Below, in pieces: positions 4,946 to 11,746 of a stretch of DNA of 11,746 bases; positions within the stretch are counted from its first letter, which is position 1; each line of letters opens with the position of its first letter. Source of the stretch: Caldilineaceae bacterium (lineage in GTDB: Bacteria > Chloroflexota > Anaerolineae > Caldilineales > Caldilineaceae); NCBI GenBank assembly GCA_026645635.1, contig JAPKMV010000048.1, positions 1-11,746 of the forward strand, in the 5' to 3' direction. Below the pieces are notes generated by a model. That model made no database searches and had not been told where the DNA came from. It was given only the letters and a program-made list of their open reading frames with translations. The translations under genes and the position numbers were made by a program.

Positions 4946-6362
4946 TCAGGGCAGTTGCAAAACCTGGCCGGGCTGCAGGATGCTCTCTTCGCTCAGCCCG
5001 TTGACGCGCAGCAGGTCCTGCCAGTCCACATCGTGGCGCAGGGCAATGGCCATGACCGTGTCGCCGGCGCGCACGGTGTAGGGGCTGCAAATAGCTGCCC
5101 TCGCCGAGACCGTTGGCCGCGGCCAACGTCTGCCAGGTGATATCGTAGCGCGCAGCGATCGTGCTGAGGGTGTCGCCGGCGCGCACAGTGTAGACGGCGT
5201 CGGCGGCGGGCACGGTGAGGACAATGGTGGGAGCCGCTGCGGGCGCCGCTTCCGACGCTGCGGCGTCGGTTTCCGCCTGGTTGGCCGCAGGCGCGCTCCC
5301 GGCGGAACCGGTCAGTTCGGCGGCGGCGGCTTTCGCAGCAGGCGCTTCTTCTGCGTCAGGCGCGGCGAGCGCTGCGGCGGCTGCACTGGCCGGCAGCTTG
5401 AGTTCCTGGCCAATCTGCAAGAGGCTCTGCTCGCCCAGACCGTTGACTGCGGCTAAATCCCGCCAGGGAACGCCGTAGCGCGCAGCGATGATCGAGAGCG
5501 TCTCACCCGGTCGCACGACGTGGGTTTGGTCGCTCACCTCCAGCGTGGGCGAAGCCGCCGCGGCCTCGTCGCCGTTGCCGCCCCGTCCGGGCAGATGCAG
5601 CACCTGGCCGATGTCGAGAATGTCGCTTTCCGCCAGATCGTTGGCCAGGGCAATGTCCTGCCATTCGATGCCGTAACGCAGGCCAATGCCCAACAGCGTA
5701 TCGCCGGCGCGCACGGTGTAATCCATCCCGCCGGCTGGCAGCGTCTCCGCCGCAGGGGGGCTGGCGGGCGCGGCGACCGCGCCGGCGGACTCAGCCAGTG
5801 CAGTGGCGGCGGCTACGGCCGTCCCGTCGATATTGCCAAAGTCGGTGACGAAGATCCAGAACCCGCCCCGCGCCGGCGCTGCACCGATGCCGATGTCGTC
5901 CCAACGCGGAGTCAAGATGTTGACGCGGTGAATCCAGTCGTTCATCCACCAGTTCATCGCCTGTTCCGGCGAACTGGCCGCAACCCAGTTTTCGCTCACC
6001 CAACTGCTGCCATAGCCGGCGCGGGCGGTGCGCATGGCTACGGTGCTGCCGTCGCTGCCGTAATGGCCCCAGTTACCGTGGGCGATCACGTCGTCGACAT
6101 GCTGCTGTGCGGCCAGGTTGAGCTGTGGGTTGAGTGTGAGCGGCGCCAAGCCATTGTCGATGCGCGCCTGGTTGACCAGCTCAAAGATGCGCTGCGCCTC
6201 GGGCGACAAACCACCGTCGCTCTGCGCAGCGGCAGGCTGGACGAAGATCAGGGTGAACAGGAGAGCCAGGCCAAGGATGACAAACGGATTAAACCAGACC
6301 GGTTTCGATCTGAATCGTGTCTGAGAAACCATGCGACGCATCGTACTCGCGCCGCGCAGCAT
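4946..6362 (-). CDS. Exported CAP (SCP/PR1-like) domain protein with LysM repeats, frameshifted
   Basis: An exported protein for cell-wall or extracellular work. Residues ~8-47 form a signal peptide (basic start, hydrophobic FVILGLALLFTLIF, cleavage near AAAQS). Residues ~53-176 are a YkwD-like CAP domain with HGNWGH, SENW and WIHRVNIL motifs carrying the conserved His/Glu residues. LysM repeats follow at ~215-258, ~280-323 and ~391-426, separated by Ala-rich linkers; LysM binds peptidoglycan-like glycans. After residue 426 (5081-5084) the frame is wrong. One base over, a fourth LysM begins at once with YTVRAGDTV and runs to QVLQLP and a stop at 4946-4948. The end of LysM3 and the following linker are missing, as if deleted. 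The unshifted frame would instead continue to 4536 as a 608-residue protein. Start uncertain between ATG 6362, 6341 and 6332. Confidence 0.8.
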
Positions 6363-6433
6363 CCGTCAAATGCTTACAGCCGCCAAATCCTACGCCCGGC
6401 GCACGCAATTTCTACGCCCGTCGTCTGTTTGGA

Positions 6434-6462
6434 TTGCACTTGCCTTGCCCCTGGCATATAAT
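6434..6462 (+). promoter_or_regulatory. Promoter of typA (typA-trk operon)
   Basis: TTGCAC at 6434-6439 and the perfect -10 box TATAAT at 6457-6462 are separated by the optimal 17 bp. Transcription should start near 6469, leaving a leader of about 90 bases before the typA ATG at 6558. The opposite strand of this 195-bp gap should also hold the CAP-LysM gene's promoter, but I see no convincing one. Confidence 0.75.
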
Positions 6463-6482
6463 CAACTTGAAAAAGGGACAAG

Positions 6483-6511
6483 GCTCGGCGGGCTGTGCCG
6501 AGCATTTTTTT
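6483..6511 (+). terminator. Intrinsic-terminator-like hairpin in the typA leader (possible attenuator)
   Basis: GCTCGGC (6483-6489) pairs perfectly with GCCGAGC (6497-6503) around a 7-base loop, followed by A and seven T (6505-6511). This is the form of a rho-independent terminator. A further outer helix, GGACAA (6476-6481) with TTGTCC (6510-6515), would compete with the T-run. It stands about 14 bases after the predicted transcription start, with no gene before it to terminate. A second small hairpin (CGGCCA/TGGCCG, 6522-6537) follows before the ribosome binding site. Confidence 0.65.
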
Positions 6512-6557
6512 GTCCTTGCTGCGGCCAATCCTGGCCGGAAAAGACAATAGGAATCGC

Positions 6558-8435
<1,878 letters not shown>

Positions 8436-8459
8436 AGCTGAATTTCCAGGAGATCGACT

Positions 8460-9806
8460 ATGCGAATCTTGATCGTCGGCGCCGGCGATGTGGGTTTCCA
8501 GTTGGGCAAACGCCTCTCGCGCGACAACCATGACATCACCTTGATCGAACGCGACCCGGCCAAGGTGCGCCGCGCCGCCGAACAACTGGATGGGCTGGTG
8601 TTGGAAGGCACGGGCGACAGCTACCAACTGCTCAAGCAGGCCGGCGTGCATACCGCCGATGTGGTGGCGGCTGTCACCGACGACGACGACGCCAACCTGA
8701 TGGCCTGCCGTCTCGCCAAAGCTGCCGGCGTGGCCGTTACCATTGCCCGGGTGCGCAACCCGGAATTCAGCAGCCCCGACTTCATTCTCAGCCCCAGCGA
8801 CCTGGGCGCCGACCATATCATCCACCCCGAACGCGAGGCGGCGAATGCCATCATCCGTCTCCTCCAGGAGAGCAGCGCCACCCATGTCATCGACCTGGAG
8901 AATGGGCGCATCGAGTTGATCGGGTTGATCCTCGAACCGGATTCGCCGCTGATCAATGTGCCGCTCACCGAATTGGGCAAGCGCTACGGCTACCCGCCGG
9001 TGCAGATCGTCGCGCTGGACCGCAATCACGAGACGATCATCCCCAAAGGGGACGACCGCCTTCTGGCCGGCGACCAGATCTTCGTGATCTGCGCGCCCAG
9101 CTACGCGACCGAGTTTTTTGGGCTGGCCGGCAAGCGCAAGAAGCCGCGCATGGACAACATCATGATCGTGGGCGGCGGCATGATCGGGCGCTTCGTCGCC
9201 GAAACGCTCGACCGCAAAGCCCGCATCAAGATCTTCGAGCGCGACTACAACCGCGCGGAAAAGCTGGCCGACCTGCTCCCTCACTCCCTGGTGCTCAGCG
9301 GCGACGGCAATGACTTCGAGCTGCTCCAGTCCGAGGACCTGGAACATATGGACTCCTTCGTGGCGGTCACGGGCGACGACGAAAACAACATCATCGCCAC
9401 CCTGCTTGCTAAGACGTATGGCGTGCCGCGGCCCATCACCCTCGTCAATAAGGTCGCCTATCTGCCGATTCTGCCCACCATCGGGCTGAACGCCATCATC
9501 AGCAAGCAGATGTTGACCGTCAACGCCGTGCAGCAGTTCATCCAACATCGCCAGGTTGCGGCTATCGCCAATGTGCCGGGCATCGAGGGGCAGATGATCG
9601 AGTTCATCGCCCGCATCGGCTCACGCGTGACCCAACGCCCGCTCAAGGATCTGCATTTCCCGCGCATGGCCGTGGTGGGCGCGATTCTGCGCAAGGGGGA
9701 ACTGGTGATTCCCAGCGGCGACACGCGCATCCAGCCCGACGACCGCACCGTGGTCTTTGCGCTGCCCGATGCGCTGCCGGAACTCGACAAACTCTTCGGA
9801 CGCTGA
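8460..9806 (+). CDS. trkA: Trk potassium uptake system, NAD-binding regulator TrkA
   Basis: A 448-residue cytoplasmic protein with the duplicated architecture of TrkA. The first Rossmann domain has GAGDVG (7-12) and the acidic Glu30 closing strand 2; a RCK-C domain follows at ~140-220. A short basic linker (GKRKKPR) leads to a second Rossmann domain with GGGMIG (238-243) and Glu260, then a second RCK-C domain (~365-445). TrkA rings bind NAD(H) or ATP and gate the TrkH membrane channel. AGGAG lies 7 bases before the ATG. Two trkH-type genes follow directly, so regulator and channel are encoded together, and typA precedes it by 24 bp. Nothing is missing from the family's key residues. Confidence 0.96.
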   Translation: MRILIVGAGDVGFQLGKRLSRDNHDITLIERDPAKVRRAAEQLDGLVLEGTGDSYQLLKQAGVHTADVVAAVTDDDDANLMACRLAKAAGVAVTIARVRNPEFSSPDFILSPSDLGADHIIHPEREAANAIIRLLQESSATHVIDLENGRIELIGLILEPDSPLINVPLTELGKRYGYPPVQIVALDRNHETIIPKGDDRLLAGDQIFVICAPSYATEFFGLAGKRKKPRMDNIMIVGGGMIGRFVAETLDRKARIKIFERDYNRAEKLADLLPHSLVLSGDGNDFELLQSEDLEHMDSFVAVTGDDENNIIATLLAKTYGVPRPITLVNKVAYLPILPTIGLNAIISKQMLTVNAVQQFIQHRQVAAIANVPGIEGQMIEFIARIGSRVTQRPLKDLHFPRMAVVGAILRKGELVIPSGDTRIQPDDRTVVFALPDALPELDKLFGR

Positions 9807-9820
9807 CGCCAGGTCACCTG

Positions 9821-11263
9821 ATGCACCTGCAGAGTGTCATCCATCTTCAGGGTTTCTTGCTGCTCTTCCTCGCCGCAGCGATGCTGACGCCCGTGCCCTT
9901 TGCGCTCTACTATGCGGATGGCGTGCTGCCCAGTCTGCTGCTTTCGGCTGGGATTACAGCGGGAATCGGCCAGGTGATGCGTAGCGCTTCCAAGATCACG
10001 GGAGATCTGCGCGCCAAAGAAGGATTTGCCATCGTCACCTTTGGCTGGCTGCTTTTTTCCTTCTTCGGCTCGCTGCCCTTCCTGTTCTCCGGCGCGATTC
10101 CGTCTTTCACCGACGCATTTTTCGAGACTGTTTCCGGCTTCACGACCACAGGCGCTTCGATTTTGAGCAATGTCGAAGCGATGCCGCCCAGCCTGCTTTT
10201 CTGGCGCGCGCTCACCCAATGGCTGGGTGGAATGGGCTTCATTGTCCTCTCGCTTGCCATATTGCCGTTTCTCGGCGTGGGGGGGATGCAGCTCTTCCGC
10301 GCCGAAGTGCCCGGCCCGGTGGCAGACCGCCTCACCCCGCGCATCACACAGACGGCGAAGATTCTCTGGGGCGTCTATCTTCTGCTGTCAGTGGTGCAAA
10401 CGCTGCTGCTGCTGCTGGGCGGCATGTCTCTGCTCGACGCGCTCAGCCACACCTTTGCAACCATGGCCACCGGCGGTTTTTCCACGCGCAACGCCAGCGT
10501 CGGCGCCTACCAGAGCGCCTACATCGACTGGGTGATCATCATCTTTATGTTCATTGCCGGCGCCAATTTCTCCCTGCACTACCGGGCGCTGCGCGGGGAT
10601 GTCAAGATCTATCGCTTCGACCGGGAATTCATGCTCTACGCAGGCATCGTGCTGGTCGCCACGGCGCTGGTCTTTATCAGCAATTTGCTCTATCTCTACA
10701 CCGACATCGAGCGGGCGCTGCGCGACGCGCTGTTCCAAGTCGTCTCGATCCAGACGACCACCGGTTTCGCCACCGCCGACTACGAACTGTGGAGTTTCTT
10801 TGCGCAATATCTGCTGCTCTTGCTCATGTTCGTCGGTGGCTCTGCCGGTTCGACTGCCGGCGGCATCAAGGTGATTCGGCTCTACCTGGTGGTTAAATTC
10901 ATCATGAACGAGTTCACCCGGCTGCTGCATCCCCAGGCCGTCGTGCCGGTGCGCGTGCGGCGGGCGCCGGTTTCCCGGGAGATCGTGGCCAATGTGGTCG
11001 GTTTCTTTGCCCTCTACATCGCCTGTTTTGTGGTGGGCGTCGGTGTCATCACCCTGTTTGGCCAGGACTTGGAGACGGCGATCGGCGCGGTGGCGGCAAC
11101 GCTGGGCAATGTGGGGCCAGGGTTGGGCAACGTAGGACCGATGGACAACTATGGCTTTCTGCCCGACGTATCGAAATGGACGCTCTCCATTTTGATGTTG
11201 TTGGGCCGGCTCGAACTTTTCACCGTGGCAATTCTGCTTACCCCCGCGTACTGGCGTCGCTAA
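9821..11263 (+). CDS. trkH: Trk potassium uptake channel subunit TrkH (first copy)
   Basis: A 480-residue polytopic inner-membrane protein of the TrkH/KtrB superfamily that carries K+ inward. All four pore loops are seen with their selectivity-filter glycines: SGFTTTGAS (105-113), [10 protein letters not shown] (213-222), [10 protein letters not shown] (309-318) and TLGNVGPG (427-434). The conserved positively charged and small-residue stretch [16 protein letters not shown] (339-354) corresponds to the intramembrane loop region that gates the pore. Length is normal. AGGT precedes the ATG at suitable spacing, 14 bp after the trkA stop. A close paralogue starts 13 bp downstream. Confidence 0.95.
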   Translation: MHLQSVIHLQGFLLLFLAAAMLTPVPFALYYADGVLPSLLLSAGITAGIGQVMRSASKITGDLRAKEGFAIVTFGWLLFSFFGSLPFLFSGAIPSFTDAFFETVSGFTTTGASILSNVEAMPPSLLFWRALTQWLGGMGFIVLSLAILPFLGVGGMQLFRAEVPGPVADRLTPRITQTAKILWGVYLLLSVVQTLLLLLGGMSLLDALSHTFATMATGGFSTRNASVGAYQSAYIDWVIIIFMFIAGANFSLHYRALRGDVKIYRFDREFMLYAGIVLVATALVFISNLLYLYTDIERALRDALFQVVSIQTTTGFATADYELWSFFAQYLLLLLMFVGGSAGSTAGGIKVIRLYLVVKFIMNEFTRLLHPQAVVPVRVRRAPVSREIVANVVGFFALYIACFVVGVGVITLFGQDLETAIGAVAATLGNVGPGLGNVGPMDNYGFLPDVSKWTLSILMLLGRLELFTVAILLTPAYWRR

Positions 11264-11276
11264 CCCAGAGGTCGAT

Positions 11277-11746
11277 ATGTATCTGCGCAGTGTCCTGCAT
11301 TTCCAGGGTGTCCTGCTCCTCTTCTGCGCGGCGGCGATGCTGACGCCGATCCCGTTCTCGATCTACTACGCCGCGCCGGACATCCCTGCGCTGCTGCTCA
11401 GCTCCGGCATCACAGCTTTGGTCGGCTTTCTGCTCTACCGTTTCACCACCATCGAGCGCGACTTGCGCGCCAAAGAAGGCTTCGCCATCGTCACGCTGGG
11501 CTGGCTGCTGCTTTCGCTTTTCGGGACGCTGCCTTTTCTGCTCTCCGGCGCCATTCCCGATTTCACCGACGCCTACTTCGAGACTGTGTCGGGCTTCACT
11601 ACCACCGGCGCGTCGATCCTCACCGACATCGAAGCGGTGCCGCGCGGCGTATTGTTCTGGCGCAGCCTGACGCATTGGATGGGTGGCATGGGTATCATCG
11701 TCTTCTCGTTGGCTGTGCTGCCCATGCTCGGCGTTGGCGGAATGCA
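11277..11746 (+). CDS. Second TrkH-type potassium channel subunit, partial at window end
   Basis: The frame opens at ATG 11277 with AGAGG five bases upstream and stays open for 156 codons to the window edge. The start [11 protein letters not shown] parallels [11 protein letters not shown] of the preceding trkH. An ungapped hand alignment of the 156 residues gives about 108 identities (69%). The first pore loop, SGFTTTGAS, is identical, so the visible part is a functional-looking paralogue. The most divergent stretch is around residues 51-60. It is the fourth gene of the probable typA-trkA-trkH-trkH operon. The remaining two thirds, including three pore loops, lie outside the window. Confidence 0.92.
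   Translation, partial: MYLRSVLHFQGVLLLFCAAAMLTPIPFSIYYAAPDIPALLLSSGITALVGFLLYRFTTIERDLRAKEGFAIVTLGWLLLSLFGTLPFLLSGAIPDFTDAYFETVSGFTTTGASILTDIEAVPRGVLFWRSLTHWMGGMGIIVFSLAVLPMLGVGGM

Noticed and set aside
4536..6362. One 608-residue CAP-LysM protein ending at 4536
   Set aside because: After 5084 the frame departs from LysM4, which continues one base over to its own stop at 4946. The rest is repeat translation plus a separate small gene.
6495..6557. A 21-residue N-terminal extension of TypA from GTG 6495
   Set aside because: The GTG lies inside the leader hairpin and has no ribosome binding site. The ATG at 6558 does, and the family begins close to it.

Overview
The window is GC-rich chromosomal DNA. 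Its gene content (TypA, a TrkA/TrkH potassium system, a CAP-LysM exported protein rich in Ala/Pro linkers, and several kinds of imperfect palindromic repeat between genes) resembles members of the Chloroflexota, perhaps the Caldilinea/Anaerolinea side. This is an inference from style and protein likeness, not from a marker gene. No rRNA, tRNA or CRISPR array is visible, and no gene-free stretch exceeds 300 bases.

Left part (1-1757), accessory: a nucleotidyltransferase gene cut off at about residue 94 by a palindromic repeat (286-384) faces a minus-strand group hicA-hicB-SAM methyltransferase. HicA (RNA-cleaving toxin) and HicB (antitoxin and repressor) are 3 bp apart, and the methyltransferase follows 29 bp later. 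Upstream of hicA lies what looks like a relic of the 3' end of a second, related methyltransferase gene. The toxin-antitoxin module is therefore bracketed by short direct repeats.

Middle part (1876-6362), all minus strand: an exported CAP-domain protein with LysM repeats whose frame is broken between the third and fourth LysM; then a palindromic repeat; then a small protein of 77-81 residues, a KAS III-like thiolase-fold enzyme, a second and very clean palindrome, and an acyl-CoA synthetase-type AMP ligase. The last three proteins look like one transcription unit acting on acyl thioesters. The KAS III-like enzyme keeps its nucleophilic cysteine, but its canonical His and Asn are replaced by Thr and Tyr. 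This is the most interesting biochemical feature of the window.

Right part (6434-11746), plus strand, housekeeping: a near-consensus promoter, a leader with an intrinsic-terminator-like hairpin, then typA (ribosome-associated GTPase), trkA (NAD-binding K+ transport regulator), and two tandem trkH-type K+ translocation subunits. The second trkH runs off the window. Gaps of 24, 14 and 13 bp suggest one operon. The division is clear: all three palindromic repeats, the broken genes and the toxin-antitoxin pair lie left of 6.3 kb, and the typA-trk operon is clean.
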